In this document: positions 1 to 6,078 of the stretch, in pieces | Numbering within the stretch: position 1 is the stretch's first letter | How the letters are laid out: each line of letters starts with the position of its first letter | Assembly: GCA_030597645.1 (NCBI GenBank) | Contig: JAUVRN010000057.1 | Span: 1-8,973, forward strand | Direction of reading: 5' to 3' | From: Candidatus Zixiibacteriota bacterium | GTDB taxonomy: Bacteria; Zixibacteria; MSB-5A5; JAUVRN01 | Length of the DNA stretch: 8,973 nt | Program-made: the position numbers and the translations under genes | Notes under the pieces: model-generated | Seen by the model: only the letters and a program-made list of their open reading frames with translations | Database searches by the model: none | What the model was told of the DNA's origin: nothing

Positions 1-405
1 GGCGGACCGGAGAGGGACAGCGTCGGCGGCGCGGCGGCCAGCCCCACCATGCGCGTCACCAGCAAACGATGGACCAGCTACTGGCTGCTCCAGTACTCGG
101 ACATGATCGGACAGGACCAGGGCGAGGGTATCGGTGGGCGGCCCCTGGAGGGTGCGGTGGGCACGGTATTCAAATTGCTCGGGGACGGTCGCGCCGTGCA
201 GGCCCGGTTTGCAGTGTCCGATGACGGCCTGCTGGTGACATACGCCACGGCTGCCAAAAGCATATTCAAGGTCCATCCAACCACCGTCACGTCGCCGGAC
301 GGTGTGGTGCAAAAGGACATTCCCAAAGACCGCGACGATCTGCGGGAAATAGAGACGCGGCTTAAGCAAAAACTCGAGGTGAAGTACGAGCAGAACGGGT
401 CATAG
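1..405 (+). CDS. Unrecognised protein, C-terminal part (5' end probably outside window)
   Basis: The reading frame is open from the first base to the TAG at 403-405 (134 residues visible). An internal ATG at 49 is possible, but no Shine-Dalgarno sits close upstream of it, and the preceding 16 codons are ordinary small/polar residues, so I read this as the tail of a longer gene. From the ATG at 49 the protein would be 118 aa. It has no clear membrane segment. It has a beta-rich middle (around 'AVGTVFKLLGDG' and 'DDGLLVTYATA') and a charged, probably helical C-terminus rich in K, E and D (from 'KDRDDLREIETRL' on). I do not recognise the family and assign no function. The next gene starts 83 nt downstream behind its own promoter-like sequence, so they need not be cotranscribed. 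Confidence 0.55.
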   Translation, partial: GGPERDSVGGAAASPTMRVTSKRWTSYWLLQYSDMIGQDQGEGIGGRPLEGAVGTVFKLLGDGRAVQARFAVSDDGLLVTYATAAKSIFKVHPTTVTSPDGVVQKDIPKDRDDLREIETRLKQKLEVKYEQNGS

Positions 406-424
406 CACCGCGGATGCGATGCAG

Positions 425-453
425 TTGCCTGTTCCCTCGTGCTGCACTATTCT
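425..453 (+). promoter_or_regulatory. Candidate sigma70-type promoter upstream of the selenoprotein gene
   Basis: TTGCCT (425-430) and TATTCT (448-453) are separated by 17 nt, each matching the -35 and -10 consensus at 4 of 6 positions. The pair lies in the relatively AT-rich 83-nt gap between the left-edge gene and the ATG at 489, which places a start site near 460. This is a sequence match only; the housekeeping sigma consensus of the host is unknown. Confidence 0.35.
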
Positions 454-488
454 GATATGACAAACCAAACTCGACAGGAAGAGCGGAC

Positions 489-707
489 ATGAAGATCTCC
501 ATCACCTACTGCGTACCCTGAAACTACCTGCCTCAGGCCACCAGTTTGGCGGCCAGGATCAAGGACGCTACGGGCGTCGAACCGGAGATCATCAAAGGCG
601 AAGGCGGAGTGTTCGAGGTCGTCGTGGACGGAAAGCTGATATTCTCCAAGAAAGAGCTGAAGCGGTTTCCCGACGACGACGAAGTATTGTCGCAACTGCC
701 GAGCTGA
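489..707 (+). CDS. SelW/Rdx-family selenoprotein (UGA-encoded Sec at residue 11)
   Basis: This 72-residue thioredoxin-like Rdx-family (SelW/SelT/SelH) protein is read through an in-frame TGA at 519-521. The N-terminus reads MKISITYCVP-U-NYLPQA, which places the TGA exactly at the second position of the family's CxxC/CxxU redox motif (Cys8, Sec11), directly after the first beta strand. After the TGA the frame stays open and gives the family's characteristic second half: 'GEGGVFEVVVDGKLIFSKK', then 'RFPDDDEVLSQL', ending at TGA 705-707. The length is normal for bacterial SelW-like proteins. A good Shine-Dalgarno (AGGAAG, 476-481) lies 7 nt before the ATG at 489. A hairpin fitting the bacterial SECIS pattern lies at 536-554. 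The family is thought to act as cytosolic thiol/selenol oxidoreductases; the partner is unknown. The alternative, a pseudogene with a nonsense mutation, is unlikely because the TGA falls at the one position where Sec is expected. Decoding requires SelB, SelC, SelA and SelD elsewhere in the genome. Confidence 0.9.
536..554 (+). promoter_or_regulatory. Candidate bacterial SECIS hairpin
   Basis: GGCC (536-539) pairs with GGCC (551-554). After an A540/C550 mismatch, CC (541-542) pairs with GG (548-549), closing a 5-nt loop AGUUU (543-547). The loop begins 21 nt after the last base of the UGA (521) and has G as its second base followed by U. This fits the published bacterial SECIS pattern: a stem-loop inside the coding region, roughly 16-37 nt from UGA to the apical loop, with a G at the start of the loop. 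It would recruit SelB with Sec-tRNA. Pairing was done by eye, and there is no conservation evidence here. Confidence 0.6.
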
Positions 708-741
708 CCGCCCGGTCTGACGCCGGGAGGCCACCCCTCCC
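708..741 (+). other. Two overlapping, mutually exclusive hairpins between selenoprotein gene and permease
   Basis: Hairpin A starts immediately after the selenoprotein stop. CC(708-709) and CCCGG(711-715) pair with CCGGG(723-727) and GG(729-730) around a 7-nt loop, with one G/A mismatch. Hairpin B pairs GGGAGG (725-730) with CCTCCC (736-741) around a 5-nt loop. They share bases 725-730, so only one can form at a time. GGGAGG is also the only purine-rich, Shine-Dalgarno-like stretch before the permease start, although at about 20 nt from it. No T-run follows, so neither looks like an intrinsic terminator. A regulatory role is inference; GC-rich DNA makes short stems common. Confidence 0.3.
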
Positions 742-750
742 AGCTCCGTG

Positions 751-2100
751 ATGTCATCTACAGGCTCTGGCCCGACGCGGCCGGTTCTCGTGCGAGAGCT
801 GACGCTGCTCGATGCGACGATGATCAACATCGGCAGCATGATCGGCTCGGGTATCTTCCTCGTACCGATGACGATCGCCGTGCTGGTCGACTCGTCGCTG
901 TTGGTGCTGGCGGTGTGGATCGTCGCCGGAATCGTGAGCCTGTTCGGAGCCATCTCTATCGCCGAACTGGGCGCGATGATGCCCGAGGCGGGTGGGCAGT
1001 ATGTGTTTCTCAGCCGAACCTTCGGGCGGGTGTGGGGGTATCTCTACGGCTGGGCCTGTTTCACGGTGATCAACACGGCGTCCATCGCTGCGGTGGCCAT
1101 CGTTTTTGCCACCTATCTCGGCTACTTCTTTCCCCTGAATGCCACGGGCATCAAGATCGTCGCCGTCGCCAGTGTTGTCGTGCTCACAGTCATCAACTGT
1201 TTCGGCGTCAAGATCGGAGCGATCGTTCAGAATGGGCTGACGTTCATCAAGATCGGCGCTCTGCTGGCGCTGGTGGCGCTCGGCTTTTTCCTCGGCGGCG
1301 GTGCCACAGAGGCGTTCTCACCATTTCTGCCGCAGGCACCCTGGGGAACGCTCTGGGGACCTCTGGCCCTGGCTCTCGTCGCGGCGCTCTTTGCGTTTGA
1401 CGGCTGGATTGAGATCACCTTCGTGTCCGGTGAAGTTCGGAACCCGGGTCGAAACGTGCCCCGCTCCATCGTGCTGTCGACCTTGATCGTCATAGCGATA
1501 TACCTGCTTCTCAACTACACGTTGATCTCCGTGCTCTCTCTGGCAGGGGTCGCCGCCTCCGGGATGGTCGTCTCCGATGCGGCCGTTCGGCTGATGGGTT
1601 CGTTCGGCGCGATGTTTGTAGCCGGTGCCGTGGTCGTGTCCACGTTTGGTGCCAACAACGGTTTCATCTTCACCTGTCCGCGTCTATACTACGCCATGGC
1701 GGCCGATGGTCTCTTTTTTCGCTGGATGGCACAGGTTAGCCCGCGTTTCCACACACCGGTGCGGGCACTGGTGGCGCAGGCCGTCATCGTCATCCTGCTC
1801 ATCATCACGGGTACCTTCGATCGGCTGGTGACCTATGTCGTATTCGGATCGTGGGGATTCTACGCACTGTCGGCCCTCGCTGTACTGGTGCTGCGCCGGC
1901 GCTGGCCGGACGCCCCACGTCCGTATCGAGCCTGGGGATACCCACTGGTGCAGATTCTGTTCGTGCTGTTCGCCACCTTCCTGGTGGTGGCGACCATCGT
2001 CGAAGCACCGGCTGACGCGCTGGTGGGCCTGGGGATCATCGCCCTCGGCCTGCCGTTTTACGCGTTCTGGCAACGCCGGGTGAGGGTGGACACCGCATAA
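751..2100 (+). CDS. APC-superfamily amino acid permease (LAT/SteT-like)
   Basis: This is an inner-membrane amino acid transporter of the AA_permease_2 type, 449 aa, the usual length for a 12-helix APC protein. The first helix carries the family's substrate-binding unwound stretch, 'NIGSMIGSGIF' (about residues 26-36). The L-type signature 'FDGWIEITFVSGEVRNPGRN' sits near residues 216-235, at the helix 6 to loop junction. The C-terminal half has further hydrophobic spans ending in 'GLPFYAFWQRRVR'. Substrates in this group are neutral amino acids, taken up by proton coupling or exchange; the exact one cannot be read here. A GTG at 748 directly precedes the ATG at 751 and is an equally possible start. 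No close Shine-Dalgarno is present; the nearest (GGGAGG, 725-730) is about 20 nt away and can be paired in a hairpin. It follows the selenoprotein by 43 nt and precedes the DUF456 gene by 4 nt. Confidence 0.9.
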   Translation: MSSTGSGPTRPVLVRELTLLDATMINIGSMIGSGIFLVPMTIAVLVDSSLLVLAVWIVAGIVSLFGAISIAELGAMMPEAGGQYVFLSRTFGRVWGYLYGWACFTVINTASIAAVAIVFATYLGYFFPLNATGIKIVAVASVVVLTVINCFGVKIGAIVQNGLTFIKIGALLALVALGFFLGGGATEAFSPFLPQAPWGTLWGPLALALVAALFAFDGWIEITFVSGEVRNPGRNVPRSIVLSTLIVIAIYLLLNYTLISVLSLAGVAASGMVVSDAAVRLMGSFGAMFVAGAVVVSTFGANNGFIFTCPRLYYAMAADGLFFRWMAQVSPRFHTPVRALVAQAVIVILLIITGTFDRLVTYVVFGSWGFYALSALAVLVLRRRWPDAPRPYRAWGYPLVQILFVLFATFLVVATIVEAPADALVGLGIIALGLPFYAFWQRRVRVDTA

Positions 2101-2104
2101 CACC

Positions 2105-2590
2105 ATGGCGATCGACATCCTTCTGTGGCTCGCAGCCGCTCTTCTCTTGATCGCGGGCTTTATCGGGCTGGTGTTGCCCGCCGTTCCCGGGGCGCCGCTC
2201 ATCTTTGCGGGTATGCTGCTGGCCGCCTGGGCCGAGGATTTTCAGTACATCGGTGCGGGCACACTGAGCGTCCTGGCGCTGATGGCCGCACTCTCGTACG
2301 CCGCGGACTTCGCCGCAGGTGCGCTCGGGGCGAAACGCTTCGGTGCGTCACGTCGTGCCGTGATCGGTGCGGCGATCGGGGCCATCGCCGGCCTCTTCTT
2401 CGGTCTGCCGGGCGGGCTTCTAGGGCCGTTCGTCGGTGCCGTGGGGGGCGAACTCTCGACGCGGCGAAGTCTCGGCGACGCTGGCCGCGCCGGCGTCGGG
2501 GCGACGCTGGGATTGGTACTGGGTGCGGCCGCCAAAATTGCCCTGGCCTTCGCCATGATCGGCACGTTTCTGCTCATGCGTCTCCTCTAA
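2105..2590 (+). CDS. DUF456 family membrane protein
   Basis: This 161-aa hydrophobic protein has four to five membrane segments (about 5-24, 29-45, 54-74, 85-111 and 133-160). It matches the DUF456 family well: a 'PAVPGAP' motif at the end of the first helix (25-31), an acidic W-A-E-D-F segment after helix 2, then 'LGAKRFGASRRAVIGA' and a Gly-rich hairpin 'GLFFGLPGGLLGPFVGA', followed by a conserved Gly-Glu ('GGEL') and a final Gly/Ala-rich helix. The biochemical function of DUF456 is not established. The glycine-zipper-like repeats suggest tightly packed helices. It begins 4 nt after the permease stop, so it is probably cotranscribed and possibly translationally coupled with it. A terminator candidate follows its stop directly. 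Confidence 0.88.
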   Translation: MAIDILLWLAAALLLIAGFIGLVLPAVPGAPLIFAGMLLAAWAEDFQYIGAGTLSVLALMAALSYAADFAAGALGAKRFGASRRAVIGAAIGAIAGLFFGLPGGLLGPFVGAVGGELSTRRSLGDAGRAGVGATLGLVLGAAAKIALAFAMIGTFLLMRLL

Positions 2591-2626
2591 GAGGCCCCCG
2601 GGGCGGCGCCGGGAGGTTTGCTTTTC
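2591..2626 (+). terminator. Intrinsic terminator closing the permease-DUF456 unit
   Basis: CCCGG (2597-2601) pairs with CCGGG (2609-2613) around the loop GGCGGCG. The stem extends with CC (2595-2596) pairing GG (2615-2616) across a bulged A2614, then weaker G-U and A-U pairs into the T-tract. The tail reads TTTGCTTTTC (2617-2626). A GC-rich stem followed by a T-rich tail, starting right after the stop codon, fits a rho-independent terminator. It separates the permease unit from the secreted beta-helix gene. Confidence 0.65.
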
Positions 2627-2680
2627 TCCGCGTCAGCTACTATCGTGGTAACACACGTACCCGCGTTCTTTGAACCCACC

Positions 2681-4264
2681 ATGAATGGTCGCTCGGGAGT
2701 TGTCTTGCTCTGTGCCGTCCTGCTCGCCCCACCGGGGCGCGCAGCCACGTATGTCGTACCGTCCGGCTACAGTACCATCCAGGCCGGCATTGATGCGGCA
2801 GTCTCCGGCGATACCGTTCTGCTCGAACCGGGGACCTACTCCGGTGCGGGCAATCACACCCTCGATTTCCACGGCAAGAACATAGTCCTTCGCTCTCAGG
2901 CAGGATTCGGAGCTACCGTCATCGACGCGCTGGCCACCCGGGACGATCGCCGGCGATTGTTCCGGTTTCACTCCGGCGAGGATTCCACAGCACGCATAGA
3001 GGGCATCACCATACAGGGCGGCTGGGCGCCGGCCGACGGGCCGTTCGGAGAGTCACGCGGTGGCGGACTGTACTTCGACTCCAGCGTCTCGCCGCAGATC
3101 ATTCGCTGCGTCATCCGCGACAATGCCGCGGCCACGGGGGGCGGCGGCGTGGCCTGTCTCACCTACGCACGACCGGTCTTCCGCGACTGCGAGATCGTCG
3201 GCAACGTGTGTCTTTACTCCGCGCCCGCACCCACGGGCGGGTGGGGTGGCGGAGTCGGTTGCTTCAGTGAGGCCGCTCCGAAATTCTTCAACTGTCGCTT
3301 TGCGGACAATCGCGGCAACCTGGGCGGTGCGGTGGCCGCACTGCACGGTCATCCCATGTTGGACAGCTGCCGCGTCGAATACAACACGGCCGAGGCTTTC
3401 GTCAGCCTGACGCCTCCCGCGGGCGGGCACGGCGGCGGCATGCTGGTGGATCAGGGGTCGTTGCGCATTCGTGCCAGCGTGTTCTTCGGAAACGTTGCCC
3501 GGGCCCACGTAGTCGCACCGGCGCGGGGGGGAGCCATTGCCGGGTTCTTTTCGTTCCTGGACGCGTCCCATTCGACGTTCAGCGAGAACAGTGCCGAGAC
3601 CAGGGGTGATGTGCAGTCGACCGGTGCGTGCATGTACTTCAGTTTTTGCACAACGAATCTCTCCTACTGCATCCTGTCATTCAACCGGGATGTCGAGGTG
3701 ATCCATTGTATCGACGCCATCAGCGAGCCTCAACTGGTGTGCTGTGACGTGTACGGCAACGAGGGAGGCGACTACGTGGACTGCATCGAGGGGCAGCAGG
3801 GGGCCGCCGACAATTTCTCCATGGCCCCGCTGTATTGTGACCGCTACGCCGGTGACGTGTCGCTTCGAGTGCTCTCTCCTTGTCTCCCCGGCAACGCGCC
3901 GTGCGGCGAGACGGTCGGTGCACTCGGACTGGGCTGCGTGCAGACGCCGGTGGACGGGGAGCCCGACACAACTCCCGAGCGAGTGGAGCTGTCGCCGTGT
4001 GCTCCCAATCCATTCAACGCAGCCACCTCGATCACGCTCACACTGGATGACTCCATGCACGGGCGTCCCATCGACGTGCGTGTCCTCGACATCCTCGGCC
4101 GGCACGTCCGGTCCCTTTTCACCGGCGTCGGAAAGCCCGGTAACCAGCGGTTTGTCTGGGACGGCACAGACGATCAGGGTGGTACATCCGCCTCCGGACT
4201 GTATCTGATCGCGGTCACGGCGGCGGATCGCCGGGTCGTCCGGAAGGCGCTGTTGATCCGGTAG
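2681..4264 (+). CDS. Secreted right-handed beta-helix protein with C-terminal FlgD/T9SS-like domain
   Basis: This 527-aa exported protein begins at ATG 2681. The frame extends upstream to a TTG at 2618, but a start at 2681 gives a proper signal peptide ('MNGRSG' then a hydrophobic core, cleavage likely after 'PGRA', about residue 21). Residues 22-60 ('YVVPSGYSTIQAGIDAA...GDTVLLEPGTYSG') are the entry of a pectate-lyase-like beta-helix of the DUF1565/NosD type. Repeated coils follow to about residue 330, with the pattern 'GGG(L/V)... P.I..C.I..N.A'. A Cys-rich stretch ('CCDVYGNEGGDYVDC', 'SPCLPGNAPCGETVGALGLGC') comes next. Residues 435-527 form the C-terminal beta domain, with 'PNPFNAATSITLTL', 'DILGRHVRSL', 'WDGTDDQGG', 'SGLYLI' and 'RKALLIR', as in FlgD Ig-like/type IX sorting domains. 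No catalytic residues are recognisable. It is likely a surface or secreted protein binding glycans or other partners. It sits alone between a terminator and the next gene 60 nt away. Confidence 0.9.
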   Translation: MNGRSGVVLLCAVLLAPPGRAATYVVPSGYSTIQAGIDAAVSGDTVLLEPGTYSGAGNHTLDFHGKNIVLRSQAGFGATVIDALATRDDRRRLFRFHSGEDSTARIEGITIQGGWAPADGPFGESRGGGLYFDSSVSPQIIRCVIRDNAAATGGGGVACLTYARPVFRDCEIVGNVCLYSAPAPTGGWGGGVGCFSEAAPKFFNCRFADNRGNLGGAVAALHGHPMLDSCRVEYNTAEAFVSLTPPAGGHGGGMLVDQGSLRIRASVFFGNVARAHVVAPARGGAIAGFFSFLDASHSTFSENSAETRGDVQSTGACMYFSFCTTNLSYCILSFNRDVEVIHCIDAISEPQLVCCDVYGNEGGDYVDCIEGQQGAADNFSMAPLYCDRYAGDVSLRVLSPCLPGNAPCGETVGALGLGCVQTPVDGEPDTTPERVELSPCAPNPFNAATSITLTLDDSMHGRPIDVRVLDILGRHVRSLFTGVGKPGNQRFVWDGTDDQGGTSASGLYLIAVTAADRRVVRKALLIR

Positions 4265-4324
4265 CCCGCAGGGCGCCGCATAAGCACTGGCCCGACCGCA
4301 TTCCCCTGTGTACCATCGGTGGCC

Positions 4325-5200
4325 ATGGATGCCTCCATCGCGGCCGCTCCTCCCGGGCGCCGCTCCACCCCTCAGGTCATCGCGCTCGTTCGTGAAGCCG
4401 CAGCACGCCTGAGCCTGTCGGTGGAGATACTCGATCCCGAGTACGGCCACTTGTTCAGACTGCACGACCGGCAGCGATCCGTTACGCTTCTAGGGGGACG
4501 ATCGCCTCTCAACGATGCCGTGGCCGCGCGGATCTGCGAGGACAAGTACTACACGGCCATGGTCCTGCAGGCGACGGGTATCCGCACCCCGGCAGGGGTC
4601 CGCTGCCTCAAGCCGGATCACTTTCAGCTTGAAGACTACCGCGATCGGGCAGGAAAGGAGCCGGGGAGGACGTTCGCGCGCGAGCGCGGGTTTCCGGTGA
4701 TCGTCAAGCCCAACCGGCTGTCGCACGGACGCTCTATCTATCTGACTTACGATCAGGCCGAGATGGATCGCGCCATCGACCTGGTGTGGCACCACGACTA
4801 CCTCGCGCTGGTCCAGGAACCGGTTCCCGGAATCGATCTGCGTATCGACATCCTGGATGACCGATCCCTGGCAGGATACTATCGCTATCCGTCCGGGTCG
4901 GCGGACCGCGAGCACGAGGTCGATCTGCTCAATCTGGCCCAGGGAGCGCGCGCGGAGGTCCTGGAAGAGGTTTCCCCGGAGTGGCTCGACTGCTGCCGCG
5001 TCATCGGCCGGATCATGAACCTGAGACACTACGGCATTGACTTCAAGCTCCCGGCTGCGGATGCCCCGCCAGACAGGGTCACGGTGATCGAAGTCAACTC
5101 GTCGCCACTGCTGGTGCAGCTCTACAAGCTGGGCTATGTGGAAGAGGCCGTCTCCGGTCAGACCCGCGTGTTGCGCGCCATCATGGATGGAAGACCATGA
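4325..5200 (+). CDS. ATP-grasp ligase-like protein (cyanophycin synthetase/GshAB-like fold)
   Basis: This 291-aa single-domain ATP-grasp protein would form an acyl-phosphate and join a carboxylate to an amine or thiol; the substrate is unknown. Features with M1 at 4325: 'SPLNDAVAARICEDKYYTAM' (60-79) with Lys74 and 'TGIRTPAG' (84-91), as found at the entry of cyanophycin synthetase and GshAB ATP-grasp domains; 'GFPVIVKPN' with Lys128 and the Gly-rich loop 'LSHGRSI' (132-138) for ATP phosphates; 'VQEPVPGIDLRIDIL' (163-177), the adenine-binding hinge and substrate Arg; 'IDFKL' (238-242) and 'VIEVNSSP' (254-261) supplying metal-binding Asp, Glu256 and Asn258. It is shorter than cyanophycin synthetase and lacks its Mur-ligase half. 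A GTG at 4319 (in frame, 2 codons earlier) is an alternative start; neither has a clear Shine-Dalgarno. Its stop overlaps the next start (ATGA), which implies translational coupling to the amidohydrolase. Confidence 0.85.
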   Translation: MDASIAAAPPGRRSTPQVIALVREAAARLSLSVEILDPEYGHLFRLHDRQRSVTLLGGRSPLNDAVAARICEDKYYTAMVLQATGIRTPAGVRCLKPDHFQLEDYRDRAGKEPGRTFARERGFPVIVKPNRLSHGRSIYLTYDQAEMDRAIDLVWHHDYLALVQEPVPGIDLRIDILDDRSLAGYYRYPSGSADREHEVDLLNLAQGARAEVLEEVSPEWLDCCRVIGRIMNLRHYGIDFKLPAADAPPDRVTVIEVNSSPLLVQLYKLGYVEEAVSGQTRVLRAIMDGRP

Positions 5201-6063
5201 CGGCGTATCCCGGATATCCGATCATCGACGTCCACATTCATATTCAGCCCTGGTGGCAACTCAAGCCCGACGTGCAGACAACCATGGCACGGGGGCGCTC
5301 CAACTACGATGAGCTCCTCGACATCATGAAACGCCCGGAGCTGTTTCTGTCCCTGATGGACGAGGCCGGAATCGAGAGCGCCGGGCTCATCAACTACGTC
5401 GCACCCGATCTGATGGGCTTTGACGACACCTGCTGCGAATACGTCATCGACTACGCGAAGGCGGCACCGGAACGGTTGTGGCCCTTCGGTTCGGTGAATC
5501 CGCGCCTGCGCACCGACTGCGGGGCGCGCATGCGTGAGCTGATCGACCAGGGGCTGCGCGCCGTCAAGATTCACCCGCCTCATCAGCTCGTCCAGGTGAA
5601 CGATTATCTGGGGCCGTATCCGCATCAGGCCGAGATCTACGAAGAGTGCCAGAAGGCGGGCCTGCCGGTCATGATTCACACAGGCACGTCCATCTTCCCG
5701 GGCGCCCGCAACAAGTTCGCCCGCTGCATGCCGGTGGATGACCTCGCCGTAGACTTTCCCGACCTCGTGATCATCATGGCGCACGGTGGCCGGCCGCTCT
5801 ACATGGACGAGGCCTTCTTTCTGATACGACGCCACAAGAACGTGTACATCGACATCTCCGGCATTCCGCCCAAGTCGCTCATGCGCAGTTTTCCGCGCCT
5901 GGAACAGGTGGCCGGCAAGGTGCTCTGGGGCACCGACTGGCCGGGTCCCGGCGTGCCGAACGTTCGGGGCAACGTGGAGCAATTCTGGGCGCTGGAACTC
6001 AGTGATGAATCCAAACGAAAGATCCTCTACGACAACGCGGCGGCGTTGTTTTCACGTTGCTGA
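5197..6063 (+). CDS. Amidohydrolase family 2 (metal-dependent TIM-barrel hydrolase/decarboxylase)
   Basis: This 288-aa Amidohydro_2-type (COG2159) enzyme has normal length for the family. Metal ligands are in their expected places: His13 and His15 in 'IIDVHIHI', His161 in 'VMIHTG', His196 in 'IIMAHGGRP', and Asp247 in 'LWGTDWPGP'. 'AVKIHPPHQ' (122-130) is the usual strand-4 segment. Members include hydrolases and nonoxidative decarboxylases of the ACMSD type, so C-N hydrolysis cannot be distinguished from decarboxylation here. The protein is cytosolic and has no signal peptide. The ATG at 5197 lies in the ATGA overlap with the ATP-grasp gene stop, behind GGAAG (5189-5193), a strong sign of coupling. 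The dehydrogenase gene follows after 15 nt. A ligase paired with an amidohydrolase suggests they act on related amides or acids, but this is inference. Confidence 0.9.
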   Translation: MTAYPGYPIIDVHIHIQPWWQLKPDVQTTMARGRSNYDELLDIMKRPELFLSLMDEAGIESAGLINYVAPDLMGFDDTCCEYVIDYAKAAPERLWPFGSVNPRLRTDCGARMRELIDQGLRAVKIHPPHQLVQVNDYLGPYPHQAEIYEECQKAGLPVMIHTGTSIFPGARNKFARCMPVDDLAVDFPDLVIIMAHGGRPLYMDEAFFLIRRHKNVYIDISGIPPKSLMRSFPRLEQVAGKVLWGTDWPGPGVPNVRGNVEQFWALELSDESKRKILYDNAAALFSRC

Positions 6064-6078
6064 ACGGGTCGAAGGTCA

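Noticed and set aside
489..521. Reading the TGA at 519-521 as a true stop ending a 10-codon peptide, or as a nonsense mutation
   Set aside because: The TGA falls at the expected Sec position of CxxU, the downstream frame is intact and family-like, and a SECIS-type hairpin follows at the right distance.
447..953. Minus-strand frames covering the selenoprotein gene
   Set aside because: Their translations show no family signature, while the plus strand gives a complete Rdx-family protein once the TGA is read as Sec.
2618..2680. Upstream TTG start for the beta-helix protein
   Set aside because: It would begin inside the terminator tail and put 21 extra residues before a well-formed signal peptide; ATG 2681 fits better.
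4264..4274. Short hairpin GCCC-GCA-GGGC at the beta-helix gene stop
   Set aside because: It has only 4 pairs with a 3-nt loop and no T-run, so it cannot be supported as a terminator in GC-rich DNA.
5158..5982. Minus-strand frame of 274 codons opposite the amidohydrolase
   Set aside because: It is fully explained as the complement of a confident metal-binding amidohydrolase gene; the composition is artefactual and no start signal was seen.
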